This document shows positions 42,489 through 55,328 of a stretch of 64,000 nt of DNA, piece by piece. The notes below the pieces were generated by a model, which saw only the letters and a list, made by a program, of their open reading frames with translations, was not told the origin of the DNA and did not search any database. Source of the DNA: Gibbula magus (Eukaryota; Mollusca; Gastropoda; Trochida; Trochidae); the NCBI GenBank assembly GCA_936450465.1, contig OW388304.1, positions 14,489,061 through 14,553,060 of the forward strand, written 5' to 3'. The position numbers were made by a program, and so were the translations under genes. Every line of letters starts with the position of its first letter. The stretch's first letter is position 1.

Positions 42489-42853
42489 CACCCTCGGTTA
42501 CCAAGTGTTTTATATATGATCCGTTACCCTTCACTATATCACCCCTGGGACAATATCGTAGAAATATGTACTCAAATTACCCGCCCTTGGGCTGCGTGAC
42601 GAAATCAGTAACCAATGAACATGCTCGAAAGAATAAGACGGAAATGGTCAAGGGAGATAATTGGTGACGGTTGGCTAACAAAATGACCGCACCCACAACG
42701 AAGTTATATGAGTTTTCATGTGCTCGAAGGTCTAAGCTGCATAGCAGTTTGATTGGCGGATAATTTGAGTACAGCTTTTTCTGATAGAATGTCCCATGGG
42801 TGAAATAGTGGAGAGTAATGGAGCATATATACAACCCTGGGTAACCGAGGATG
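42489..42853. mobile_element. 365-bp inverted-repeat element with 9-bp target duplication
   Basis: Ends CACCCTCGGTTACC on the left and GGTAACCGAGGATG on the right. The inverted similarity continues inward for about 95 bases (for example TACTCAAATTACCCGCC against GGCGGATAATTTGAGTA). TTTACTTAC flanks both ends (42480-42488 and 42854-42862). Non-coding; the 85-codon frame on the minus strand inside it is incidental. Mutator-like by duplication length. Confidence 0.82.
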
Positions 42854-43397
42854 TTTACTTACTGAACTGGATTTTAATTAAGAGGTTCCTTTCTATTGGT
42901 ATTTTAAACATTCATTGCAGTCACATTTCTGATCTCTAATAATATTTAGTGTTTACTTTTAATCTACATACATGTAGATAAGCAGGATCCACGTCCGTGA
43001 TAACGCTTTATGGAAACCTACTTTACCATATATCTGCCGCCTATGTCTTTAATTATATATAATTTCGAATTGGTTTTGCTGTTATCTAAGTGTAATCTCT
43101 GTTGTTACAGACGTCAACACCAGAGAAACATTTGGAAGCTTTTAGCTACCTGATTGTAATATAACCCATTGGCCAAGTACAAAACCATTTAAAAATTTCA
43201 ATTGTTTTTTTTATTGATTCTATGAGTGTACAAAACAGAAAACAGAAGCTACATCAAATCCTGACGGTTGAATCCGATTGGGAAACATCAGCAAAAAAGC
43301 GATATGTATCCTTGATTGGGGACATCTATGGGGAAATAGGAAGATAGGAAAGAAAAAGATTCAACTGAAGAAATGACGACGTCAGTTCATGTAACTA

Positions 43398-44034
43398 TAG
43401 CCATGTTTATACAGCGAGCGTTTGCATATGAGTAAATCATTACACATATCCATATTTGGTCATATGAGCAAAAGTCGCCGAATGAAAGCATTTGCACATA
43501 TGTATATTTTACTACCTTAAGCAAATGTTTCACTACCGTAAGCAACTTTGCACCTAATCAGGGGCAGGTGCAAATGTTTAATACCGTGAGTAAATATAGT
43601 ATTTTCACTATTCTGGTAAAGGTTCGTCGTATACAGACATAGTGACTTCACACAGGTTGAGAAAATATATTACAGAACTTTAGAATCTCTTTTTCAATTA
43701 TTTTTCAAATACTCTATATAGGATAATCTCCTTCTTGCTCGCGATGACCTTCGATATCCATCTGACTATCCGATTTTCATTATAATTAGGGCGATATAGT
43801 CAAACCAATGTTGACAGATATGAATTAATGTCATGTATTTAGTTTACATCTAATAAATATTAATTTTAGGAATTCTCTATTCATATATATATATATATGT
43901 AGTTGGAAGCCCGTTGCTTAGGCGGAAATTACACACGTATGAACGCATAGTAAATTTACTTTTACTCACGTGTGTATATTACAACCATAAGCAATATTGC
44001 ATATGTACATATATGCGCCGTATAAACAGGGCTT
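43398..44034. mobile_element. Probable inverted-repeat element of about 640 bp
   Basis: Left end AGCCATGTTTATACAGCG and right end CGCCGTATAAACAGGGCT are inverted with two mismatches. The interior is rich in GCATATGAG and CATATG-type motifs. No clear target duplication was found, so the limits are approximate. Confidence 0.5.
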
Positions 44035-44792
44035 AAGTAACAGCACATAATGAATAATGTTTGTAAATCTTGACAAGACGATAAGATTGATACGTTGCAA
44101 GATTCTCCGACAGTACAGTCTGATCTACGTATCTATGTAGCAGTGGTGTCCCTCGGTTACCGGCTCGGGTAACAATGCTCCAAAGATCAATTTATATCAA
44201 GATCTCGAGGGAACCATACAACTAATAGTAACATAGTTAAAGTGGTCTACATGTTAGTAGAATTTCCGCAGATCAAACTGTCGTGTGTAGCTGTATAACA
44301 TTAGATCTATATTACACTTGCTATAGGTTAATGATACATAGGTGATACTCAAAACCTATATAACCGTTATGTAATAGCAATTTGCAAGGATAGGAATATC
44401 TGCTTCGAGCTAACGAGAAATGCCGTTTGGCTGATAGTTAGCTTGATGGAAGGTTTAATACGTGGATATCATCAACTTCATAGACCGCATATACAGCTGC
44501 ATTTACAGCTACTTGTTGATCTTTAAATCAAAATGTCCTCATCAAACGGAGTGTCCCGTTCACTGTAGCAGTGTGTGTGCAGTGTAACTTATCAGATCAA
44601 AGGATTTGAAATTATCATACTATAATATATATCATACTTACCATACATAATACATAATGCGTTTATCTTCGGTTTGTCGATCGAAGCCTTAGTTCGTCGC
44701 GACAAATACAATGACGCAAAAAGCTTGCTTTTTTTAATACACCATACTCAAGTTCTTTTAAAAATATTAGGTTTAAAAGTTTTAATATAAGC
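44035..44792. other. Intergenic, nothing recognised
   Basis: AT-rich sequence with no supported gene, array or element; a CCCTCGGTTACCGG motif near 44152 recalls the tips of the 42489 element but has no partner. Confidence 0.5.
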
Positions 44793-44799
44793 TATTAAT

Positions 44800-46150
44800 T
44801 ACGTATTTCCGTATTGGCCTAGTTACAGGTCCGAGGTGATATAAGCAAGGCGTTTGATAAAGTTTGGCACAAACGGATGATTTAAAAATTAAAAAACTAC
44901 GGTGTTAATGGATCTCTCTTGAATTGGTTTGAAAGTTACCTAGAAAAAAGACAACAGAAAGTTGTTATTGATGGATACAGCTCTGATAACAAAACTGTCT
45001 TTGCTGGAGTCCCACAAGGCTCTGTATTGGGACCCTTAGTCTTCATTTTATACATCAACGATATAGTCGATGGTATAGAGAGTCATATACGTCTTTTTGC
45101 AGACGACACCTCTATATATGTAATTGTAGATGATCACGACATTGCCGCATCTCGTCTGACGACCGTGACCGAATCTCACGCTGGGCAGAAAAAATGGCAG
45201 GTAAATTTCAATCCTAATAAAACAGAAACTAAAACCTTTTCTCGAAACCGCAAATCAAATAGAAAACCTACTTTGAAATGAGCCATACTCCGATACAAGA
45301 AGTACAAACTCACAAACATCTTGGAATTACTCTCCAGAGTGATTGTGCATGGTAAAGTCATATTGAAAATGTTGTCGAAAAAGTCAGTCCCATGATCAAC
45401 TGTTTACGAAGTTACAAATATCGCCTCTCTAGGAACACTCTCGAAACCATGTATAAATCCTGCCGATATTCGATTATTGCTGCCACATATGGTATAATTG
45501 TACGAATGAACAATCTCTTCTTCTTAAGGTTACAACTAGATGCTCTTCGAACAATATGCGGCGCTGGTACCAGTTATGAAATATTATACTTTGAAACCCA
45601 ATTTAAACCACTTAAAGAAACAAGGCGTGAAACCAAGTTGCTAATTTTTTTTACAAAATGACTCACAATCTCTGTGTGACCTTGTACCTAAAACTGTCGC
45701 CGAAATTAGTCAATACAATCTGAGAACTAAAATAAAGTTACAAACAATAAAATAAGAACATCATAGAGTCCCTACACCAATTTCTTTGTAAAACGAAGCG
45801 ATTTGACAAAACAATATAGAAAGCATTGTCTATGATGACATCTGTATTTAATGCCATGGAACTTAACTGCAGGCAGCAAAATGTATTTGATACACACTTT
45901 ATGTAATCATATCATGCATTGCATTTGATTCTGTTTTGTAGCTAGTTCTTGTGTATGTTTATTTATATTATGTTGTATTGGTGAGGTATTCAGAAAAGCA
46001 AAGTCTTGCTTGTTTACCGAACCATATTCATTTTATTCGAATAAAAATATGTTTAAACCAGGTCCGAGGTCCGTTGTATTGGCCCAGGACAAAGTCGAGG
46101 GCCAATACAACGGACCTCGGACTTGTAACTCGGCCAATACGGAAATACTT
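44800..46150. mobile_element. Small foldback element interrupted by a LINE
   Basis: The left arm (about 44801-44837, GTATTTCCGTATTGGCC to CAGGTCCGAGGT) pairs with the right arm (about 46104-46148, CCAATACAACGGACCTCGGA to GGCCAATACGGAAATAC). Without the insert the element is a near-perfect hairpin of about 130 bases. TATTAAT lies outside both ends (44793-44799 and 46151-46157). Confidence 0.75.
44838..46058 (+). pseudogene. 5'-truncated LINE fragment with reverse transcriptase remnants
   Basis: Reads DISKAFDKVWHKRM, a stop, then an open frame at 44919-45281 with NWFESYLEKRQQ, GVPQGSVLGPLVFILYINDI and LFADDTSIY, the classic RT palm motifs including the FADD catalytic box. After 45281 the frame continues with breaks: HKHLGITLQSDCAW then a stop, then SRNTLETMYKSCRYS in the 45392-45661 frame. 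The family is Jockey/CR1-like by motif style; the subtype is uncertain. CAGGTCCGAGGT flanks it directly (44826-44837 and 46059-46070). Truncation and stops make it inactive. Confidence 0.82.
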
Positions 46151-46157
46151 TATTAAT

Positions 46158-46635
46158 GACAATTTTATTAATTAACTTCCTTTCATTTTATTTTCACAAC
46201 ACGAAACACCTCATGTTTATTGACATAATAATCATTGAATTCTTACATATGAAATAACATATGATTGATAATGCAGAAGCTAGCTTGTTATGCAGACCCG
46301 GGCGTACATATTATATCTAAACAATGATGAACTGCATTGACAATCAGTACAAATCATCTGACAACTCAAGATAAAGAAATAGGAAAAGTATCTGATAAAG
46401 ACAATGGAGGGCAAGCGTACTGTGTACAGACTGGTCTTTATCTGAACAGATCCCTAAGTGTGCTGCGCGTACGCTACTCCGACTTGTACCGAGTTCACTT
46501 AGTAGCAGGTGCCCAGTCCAACATATAGACGACCGATACCAATACATGTGGTGTAGTTGATAATGAATGTGTTATCTATTGTATTGTTATTTACATAGAG
46601 TAAAGTGTCGTTCTGTATTATGGTAGTTCGATAAC
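46158..46635. other. Intergenic, nothing recognised
   Basis: No supported gene. Two short overlapping open frames near 46337-46547 have no family signature. Confidence 0.5.
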
Positions 46636-46637
46636 TA

Positions 46638-47132
46638 TAAAGCATATTAGAGAGAGTGCAGAACACTGCTGCACGCATTATTACAAGAACCCGTAAATAT
46701 GAACACATCACTCCGGTTTGGCAAGTCTACACTGGCTTCCCATCAATGAAAGAATCAAATTCAAAATTATGACTCTGACCTTCACAGTGCTCAACCACCC
46801 TGATGCACCTCCATATCTTAAATCTCTAATCTGCCCATACCAGCCAAGAAGACAGCTGAGATCAGCAGCCAGCAACCTATTGACAGTACCGGACGTCAAA
46901 ACCAAAATGGCTGAAAGGTCATTTTCTGTGTCCGCTCCTGTTCTCTGGAATTGTCTGCCAATGGACATCAATCTGGCAACAGACTATCAGACATTCAGGA
47001 AGCTGCTAAAGACACACCTGTACAGACAGGCATACCTATCAGCAGCCTGCTAGACTGTGACAGCGCCGTTGAGCAGCAGATACGCTGGAAAGCAGGCGCT
47101 ATATAAATTCATTATATTATTATATTATTATT
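46638..47132 (+). pseudogene. CR1-like LINE 3' fragment with ATT tail
   Basis: Reads SILERVQNTAARIITRTRKYEHITP, loses one base near 46716, then LASLHWLPINERIKFKI, APPYLKSLI, RRQLRSAASN, RSFSVSAPVLWNCLP and LLKTHLYRQAY to a stop at 47053. This is the usual C-terminal tail of CR1/L2-type ORF2 proteins. The 3' UTR ends CAGGCGCTATATAAATTC and an (ATT)-type microsatellite. RT and endonuclease domains are missing. Confidence 0.85.
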
Positions 47133-49106
47133 ACAACAACATTTCCTGTACAAGTCTCCTAGCTGTTCTATCGTGTTCATGACGTCAGTAGTGCCACTGA
47201 AAATAGTCTTGCACATTGTCACTTGTCAGAGCGAAAATGAATTAACAGTGAAGTATTACTAATAGAATTAACATTATAATACAACATACAATGTGCGATA
47301 TACACAAATATAGTAAGAAATAGTTAAATGGTTGACGCATCGTTACTCAAGGACGTCACTCTCCTATCTCGCCTAGTTCAGGTGATTCCAAAATGTCGAT
47401 GTTTTTTTCAGAAACGTGAAAAGATAATCTCCTAAAAATGGAACAATTAGATACATTGAATGGTCTCCGTTTTATCTTTGGAAATCTGGTTGAGTCCGAA
47501 GTCTGTCGACAAAAATGTTTTTACAAACAAATTTCATAATTTAAATGCTTTAAATAAGTTCTTGGGGATATTTTTAGGTTAAAATTATTTTTTGCAATTT
47601 AAAAAAAAAAATTGTTTTCCAATGGAATTTTTTTTTTGATGGAATTTCATTTTCCAATGGAAATATGTGGAAGTGGGTGGTAGGATTAGAAGGCGGTTTT
47701 GCTTATAATGAATTTATGAAATATTAATATTGACTTTGGAAAAAATATATTGTTTGTGAAATGTTGACTTTGGAAACAAATATTATGTTTGTGAATTTAT
47801 TGACTTTGGTGGGAGTTTTACTTTGATAAAAATTAATATTGACTTTGGTGACATGTTAAGTTTTAAAATATTTTTTGAGTTATGTGAAAAGTTGACTCTT
47901 GAAATATTTATTGACTTTTGTGAAAGTTCAACTTTAATAAGAATGTTGTCTTTGTTGCAATGTTGACTTTGAAAAGATATTTTGAATTTAGTGAAATGTT
48001 GACTTTGGAAATAGTTTTTGACTTTGGTGGAAGTTTTACTTTGTTAAAATTTTGACTTTGGTGACATGTTGACTTTAAAAAGATATCTCAAGTTTGATGA
48101 CATGTTGACTTTGGAAATATTAGTTGACTTTGGTGAAAGTTTATCTTGGTAACATATTGACTTTGAGGAGTTTAGTGAATTGTTGACTATTAAAAGATTG
48201 ACTCTGGTGACATGTTGACTTTGAAATATTTATTGGCGTTGTTGAAGTTTGAATTTAATGACATTTTGAAAACACTAATATCTGGCTAAAGGAGCGTGTT
48301 TCAGAACAATAGTATTAGATCATTTGGCTACGATATTGCCCACAATACACCAGTCACCAAGACTGATGATTTATTTATGGCAGTGCTCAGTTGTCCTTAG
48401 CGTCAACATACTGCTTTGCCTCGTTTGACCAAGGGATTACTTCACAAATATTATGATCACTAATCTAATTTATTATTCGTTTTCTATCAATAATAAGTGG
48501 ACATTTTTACTTTTAGAAATGTAGTGTTGTAATGAGTTCAGAATGTCTTTATTTGTTGCGTTATCCAATTCGCCAGTACCGTACAAAGTTTAATTAATTC
48601 GAACTCTTGGAATTAGTCTCCAATTTAGATCTTGGGATGGCCCACTCACTAGTACTGTCAGATTGTTGACAATAATGAAGGGGTGCATGCAAAATCTACA
48701 TTAAACATTTTCTTAAACATTTGATATCTTTACAATTTCGGCCGGCCTCTCAATACGATACACTGTTTATCCAAGACATCATACGATTTTGACGGGTATT
48801 ATCAAATTAAATAGCCTTTTCACACAAGCCTCCTTCCCCTCAAAACATATATCGAGTTGATAGATATGTAGCATTTTAAAAAATAGACGTTTCCACAATA
48901 TACTCTCCGGTTTGCATTCATATGAAATCAAAAATGAATATACCACTTTTTCTTAAATCTCAGAAAATTATTTATCCATCAAGTCAGTGAACCGTATCTT
49001 TTGAACATCCCAGTGAGCATTTGTGTGTATCTCTTAGTCAACTAAAGACGTGTCAAGATTGAAATAACAGTATTGGCGACAATACACATCCGTACGTATT
49101 TTTATA

Positions 49107-49865
49107 CCCCCGCTACGAAGTAAGCGGGGGTACAGAGCGGTCATTCCGTCCGTCCGGTCAATTTTCTCAAAAACCGTCAAAGGTTCATCAACCAAACTTT
49201 GTACAGTTGTTAACCATGTTCTTCCGATTGCGCAGAGACAATTTTCAATTTTCTGAGATTTAAATTTTTTGTCGTTTCCATGGAAACGTCACTTTTTGGA
49301 CTTAGTTTTATTGTGTTCAATGGGGACAAGTTTTCTCGGATACTGTTCAACCTAGGTGAATGAAAGTTTGGTTGTGAGTACTCATGACCATACTCTTTAT
49401 CGAGTTCGAAAACCAGTTCCGAAATATTATTTTTTTACGGAGTTATAGCCCTTGAATCCGAAATTGAACTTTGTACCAAAAGAACTCTTATGCTCCAATG
49501 GGGACAAGTTTTCTCGGAAACTATTACATCTACGTGAATGAAATTTAATATGGAGGTAGTCCAGATGATACTCTTCATCGAGTTCACAGTCCAGTTCCGA
49601 AATATTATTTTTTACAGAGTTATGAAGCCCTTGAATCTGTATTGAAATTGGTACAAATTACCGGTGTGATGCTCTAATTCCAAAAATTAAGTTACCTGAA
49701 AAATATTACATCTGGGTGAATGAAATTTTGTAATAACAGTCAGGTCCTAAAATTATTTTGGACAATATTATGATGCTTGAAGTTGTTTTTTAAACATAGT
49801 AACCTTCACATCTATATTTCTCAAAGGACGGATAGCGGATGGCGGGGGTATGTGAGCCATGCTCA
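49107..49865. repeat. CCCCCGCTACG-headed dispersed repeat inside the foldback element
   Basis: Begins with the palindrome TACCCCCGCTACGAAGTAAG followed by CGGGGGTA, then CGTCCGTCCGG, and closes near GCGGGGGTATGTGAGCCATG. Inside, TGGGGACAAGTTTTCTCGGA and ATGAAATTT-containing segments recur, so the body is itself a degenerate tandem of about 180 bases. I recall repeats of this style from bivalve genomes; that is memory and not a search result. Confidence 0.6.
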
Positions 49866-50544
49866 CTTTTTTCTTGTTAGATTGGTTTATGGTAATACCC
49901 AGACAGGCTGCCCTCTTGCAATACACATATATCCCAATATATCTAGACTAATTAACTCCTTAAGAGTGCGATTTGGCTCCGTACAGGATGACTAGTGATG
50001 GTAATTAGATACTACAATACTGTACTGTTTACACACTGGTTCATTTCAAGTGTTTGTTGAGTTCTTAAAGAATAATTTACATGTATTTCTTTTTTTATGG
50101 TAAATTTGCCAAATATAAGTGTTACTGCAGCACGGATATTATACAATACCGAGACATCAAAATCCATGTACCATAACTCCCTCATTTCCAAATTGTGTCT
50201 TCATGTTTATAGAATATGCACATGATAATTAAGTATTCCGTCGATTCTTAAATTATACAATAGGTGTACTTTATTTTGAATATTCATTTATGTACATTAC
50301 AGTGCAGAATATATTTAAATGTACAACAAACTAAAATGGATTACGTTCGATTTGTGATATATTTTATGATAAATACGATGTTTAATCAATATTTTATGGT
50401 TAAATTATTAACGTTTTACGTAAATCAAACTAATAGCAAATGTGGTCGATCTTTGAGAACGAATATCCCATCCATGACCTCATGATATACAGCACAATAC
50501 AATTTAATATAAGTATGAATATATATATAGAGGTATCTGTCTTT

Positions 50545-50705
50545 CTTGTCTATCTGATTTTCTTGACTTATACCATTATTATATCATCGAGTGAAGTACA
50601 AGTTTATAATTTCGCATGCAGCGACGGCGCAAGTGAGAATATATTCCTCTTCCACCTCACGAGATGAGGTGAACATGGTTTTTGACAGATATTCTATTTA
50701 ATTTA
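50545..50705. mobile_element. Hairpin-ended repeat family, copy 3 (diverged)
   Basis: Contains TTCTTGACTTATACCAT, a loop with GCAGCGACGGCGCAAG near 50620, and a right arm CCTCACGAGATGAGGTGAAC then ATGG, matching the hairpin of the 34371 and 38744 copies at lower identity. Only the hairpin portion is recognisable. It lies inside the 7.4-kb foldback element. Confidence 0.55.
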
Positions 50706-53700
50706 TCAATATTTCTGTGTTTTATTTATCTTAAATCACAACCTTAAATGTGGAGCCACTTAATAACTTTTTCCAACAGCGAATGTATGTGTTTTCTGTG
50801 TTGTTTTACACAGAACAAAATAAGATAATCATATATGATTACCTATATACATCGATACGATAATCGCCTGAGGTTTTACAATTCACAATCTGTTACAGTA
50901 TATGATAATTGAAGTTTCATTACTGCCTTTCTAATATCACATGTTATATACTACTTGTGCGTTATATCTATAAGAACATTTGAACATGTCGAAATGTTGG
51001 CCACCCCTAATAGTCTGGTAGGAGATACACAAACAATTAAGTGAGGGTCGGTACATGATAATTAGTTAATCGTCAGTTCCGCTCCTGTAATTACATCAAC
51101 ACGTGAATTCTCATGGCCACTGAAGGGTGGCGTCTCTGCTTCATGCACATTATGTAAGACACAGCACACGTTAAAAATCATTATATTATCGCATTAAATT
51201 AATTTTGTTACTTCGTTTGTCACAATCATTCCATGTTTTTTTCTTGGAATGTTTATATCAAATGAAATGCGATGTTTGTTCAATATTTCAGTATGCATAT
51301 GTTACTCATGAGAGGTTTATCACTAGTTAATAACTGTCAAAGCTATGACAATTTTTGGGTCTCACATATAATGCACCACCATCAGACTACTTGTGATATT
51401 CATGGGTTTGGACATATTTGAAACAATCAGCCTTTGGTGTCCAATTGAAAGTGTTAAACCTTTCAGAAAAGCCATGACGTCAAACAAAGCGATTTAGAAA
51501 CATATTACGTTCATTCTATAAGGCTATAAGCCAAAATGTAATTTCGCCTAAGTCAATCTCTTAAAGACCCACAAACCTCGACCATATCACTTTTCGGTTT
51601 TTATTCAAGCATATTCCAAGATGACGAGGATTCCACTTGATATTTGTCAATTCAACCAATAAACACCTTTTAGAACGCTTTTTTAGAACGCCGCTCAATT
51701 ACGCCTCATAAAACTTTAGCCGAGAGCGAATTCCGCATGCTAGGCCTTGTGACGTAATACACAGGAGTCGCTTGGCGTCTAATGACAGAATCCACTAGAA
51801 TTAGCCTTACATAACTGCCTAAATAGCATATTTACCTTTGTCCTTATACAACAAAATTACATATATACACGCCCCGTAAAACGTACTACAAATGGCAGCT
51901 GATGTCAACACTGTTTAGTACTGGACGTGACCATTGCGGGACCCGTAATTCTGCAATGTGTTTTGGAACAATTCTTATCGTTGTCCAATATGGCGGCGAC
52001 ACGCATGTCAGATGATGAAGATGTTCAAACGTCACAGAGATCTATTACACATTTCATACGGATTATAACGGTGTTAACACGCCTCATTCATGTTGAATAA
52101 TTTTTGTTTTCACATTCGTCCTTATGCAAAATAACAAAATATATTTTCAGTATGTTTGTTTATCAATGTAGCGATATGTAATAAGTGGTGTAGTTGCGTT
52201 ATTGACACTCTAACTTAAATAAATATGAAATAAGAGGGGAAATCTACACGACTGAACTATAGCCGGGGTAATATTTTTTAAATTGCGAACCAAGCAACAC
52301 ATGTACACACGACCATGGTGAGTTGATCAAAGTTCTATAGTTCCAATACTTTCATTTGCAATTGGGAAAGACACATTTTCCATATTTTTATCCGAAGTGC
52401 ATGATTTAAACATTATTTTATTTCCACAAACTACATATAATATAAAATGCAAGGCCTTTTATATAACATGCTAGGAAAATGGTAATTGTATTACACTGAA
52501 TCTAAGTAATTGTAAATGTACACGCCTATAGATTTAAAGATAGCCCGAATATATTTTTCTAAAAAGTGTAAACCAGTTACATTGATGAAAATTATAGGAT
52601 TTTCTTAGTTGTAATGCAACTATTCTATTAGCAAAATAAAGTCACCATGAGAAATATTGACACAGTAGATTTCAAGCTTTAGGCCTCTTCAAACACAAAA
52701 TCAAGCACACAAAAAACGACTAATAATGGCGTTTATAATAAAAAAAATTGCATGATCTTTCTTTATTTTGAATTGTCAGTTATTCAGTTCAAGACATATT
52801 GTAGCTTGTAAGATAACATAACACTCCACTCGATTGGAAAAAGAACAAATCTAAAATCAGCGATTGAATATCGAAAAATGATCCTAAAACTCCGAAATTA
52901 CTTCCTACGGACGCACAAATACCCATTCTATCGGAAACTTGTAATGTCTTCTTCGTTCTTATTATGTTTTAAACGAATTATCAACGAAAATCGAGAAATC
53001 GCCTAAGGATTTCATTAAGCAACTCCTGTGTATGACGTCACATCGCTAACGATCGTTATACTATACTGAGGGGCCGCGGAAAACTGTTTCAAGAATGAGG
53101 CCAATTTTACTCACTTTGAATGGCAATATCTTGATAAGTAGGTGACGCTTCGAAATAATCGTTTGTGTTTTGCTTACTTGAAAGTATTGTCTATATGAAT
53201 AAACGTCGAAAAAAACAGAGAGATGATATTATCTTTAAAAGTCAGCAATTCCTAAATTGATGATAGTATGCATATTATAACTGTTCGTCTGTAAGATCTT
53301 CCAACAAAACCACAACATAAGAAATTCATTCTCTGATATCGTTTTACAATTGTTTAGTTCCACCTACACATTCTCAATAACTTTACCAAGCGCTATTAGT
53401 TCATGGTCGAGCATGTCATCTGATCGCAGATAAATTTGCAGTGTCACTCTATCGAAGTTTGAATATATTGGCGTTCTCGTCACATCCAGGTGCTAGGTCA
53501 GAGGCGTTGAACCGGTAATTAATTACCTGTCGGCCTTAATGAGTTGACCGAATACAAATGTTACGTAATACCGAGAGGCACCGTCGTTCAACAGTAGGCT
53601 AACTAACCAACTAGTAGGGTATTCTGAGAGTCAATACACAAGTCTGATATATCACTTAAACCGCAGTTGCATGGTTAAATTGCATTTTTTTCTTTCTTTA

Positions 53701-53726
53701 TATATCTGTAATCTGCAATCAGTTGT
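50706..53726. other. Interior of the foldback element, no gene recognised
   Basis: Three kilobases without an open frame of note. No transposase, RT or integrase motif was seen in the translated frames available. It may be captured host DNA or decayed element core. Confidence 0.5.
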
Positions 53727-54830
53727 GTATAAATCATCAGTCTTGGTGACTGGTGTATTGTGGGCAATAGCGTAGTCAAATGATCTGACACTTACTGTCT
53801 GAAACGCGCTCCTTTAGCCAGACATTAGACACAAAATGTCATTAAATTCAAACTTCAACAACGCCAATAAATATTTCAAAGTCAACATGTCACCAAAGTC
53901 AAAATTTTAATAAAGTAAAGTTCCACCAAAGTCAATAATTATTTCAAAATCAACATTTACTCAAAATATATGATCAAAGTCAACATTTCAAACTTCACCA
54001 AATTCAATAAAATAGAAATTTTAATATTTCATGCTAAGCATGAAGCAAACTTCACCAAAGTCAATAAATATTTCCAAAGTCAACATAAGTCAACAATTCA
54101 ATAGTCAATATTTCACTAAATTCAAAATATCTTTTTCAAAACCAAAGTCAACATTTTATATAAGTTATACTTCCACAGAAATCAATAAATATTTCCAAAG
54201 TCAACATTTCACTAAAGTTAATACTTGATCAAAGTCAACATTTCACTAAATTCAAAATATCTTTTTCAAAGTCAACATTTCAACAAAGACAACATTCTTA
54301 TTAAAGTTTAACTTTCACAAAAGTCAATAAATATTTCAAGAGAAAACTTTTCACATAACTCAAAATATATTTTAAAAGTCAACATGTCACCAAAGTCTAT
54401 ATTTGATCAAAGTAAAACTTCACCAAAGTCAATAAATTCACAAACATAATAATTGTTTCCAAAGTCAACATTTCACAAACATTATATGTTTTCCAAAGTC
54501 AACATTTCAAACTCAATATATATTATCAAAATCAACAATTCATTGAAAACTTCACCAAAGTCAATAAAATAGAAATATTAATATTTCATTACATCTTTAT
54601 AAGCAAAACTGCCTTCAATGACTAATCGAACCACCCACTGCCACATATTTCCACTGGAAATTTTTTTCTCCAAAAATTGAAAAAAATTATTTTAACCTAA
54701 AGATTTCCAAAGAACTTAGGTAAAGCATTTAATTAATGAAATTTGTTTGTAAAAAAATGTTTGTCGCGACACTTTTATTGTCACGAAAACTTCGGACTCG
54801 ACCGGATTTCCAAAGATAAACCCGAGAGCA

Positions 54831-55328
54831 TTATTGGCTTCTACAAGTAGTTACCATATGTAATGTTTCAGTCGTACATATATGATTCGCGGGCCGAACT
54901 ATCGTGCATTTTAGTTGATGGGGTTTCTTTTGGACGCAAGTTTAATACTGCCCGACCTTCCTCGGATGATGCGAAATTTTATAATGATAACGATATTAAA
55001 CAGGGAGAGTGTGAGGCAGTATATAACTTCAAACCTCTTTCTCTAAAGCAAAAGGTCATTGAAATGTGAAACCAACACAAATCCTCAATCTTAATACCAT
55101 TTGTATAAAAGAAATGGTAATTATTGGACAAATTGATTTTTAATTTTTTAAACGTTTCCAATCGTTTCGAGATAATCGTTTACATTTCTTAAGCGACAAA
55201 TATAAATTAATGTCAAATACATATCAATTGTCCCTGTTTTAAAATCACTTCTCAAGTAAACCACATTTCCATCGTCGCCGATCCGCAAATACATCAGAAT
55301 AAAGTTTTTACATCAAACTTCTTTATTT
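54831..55328. other. Region with a short unassigned open frame
   Basis: A 68-codon plus-strand frame at 54863-55069 begins MFQSYIYDSRAELSC and ends KQKVIEM. It lies immediately outside the foldback arm. No domain is recognised and no splice context supports it, so it is not called as a gene. Confidence 0.3.

Larger units (their letters stand above)
47461..54830. mobile_element. Foldback-type element of about 7.4 kb with long repetitive inverted arms
   Basis: The left arm is about 47461-48374 and the right about 53727-54830, in inverted orientation. Outer ends share TTTATCTTTGGAAATC and GAGTCCGAAG; inner ends share GTCACCAAGACTGATGATTT and AAAGGAGCG. Each arm contains a degenerate array of TTGACTTTGGTGAAATG-type units (47730-48260; complement at 53865-54590). 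The interior of about 5.3 kb has no transposase-like frame, only other repeats and unassigned AT-rich DNA. The structure recalls Foldback/Galileo elements, whose inverted arms are internally repetitive. Target duplications were not resolved. Confidence 0.72.

Noticed and set aside
42577..42834. 85-codon minus-strand ORF
   Set aside because: Lies wholly within the inverted-repeat element at 42489-42853 and overlaps its arm.
44919..45661. Functional reverse transcriptase gene
   Set aside because: 5' truncated, interrupted by stops and frame changes, and lacking endonuclease and 3' integrity.
49777..50667. Small plus-strand ORFs as candidate transposon genes
   Set aside because: Short, low-complexity, without any transposase motif, and overlapping dispersed repeats.
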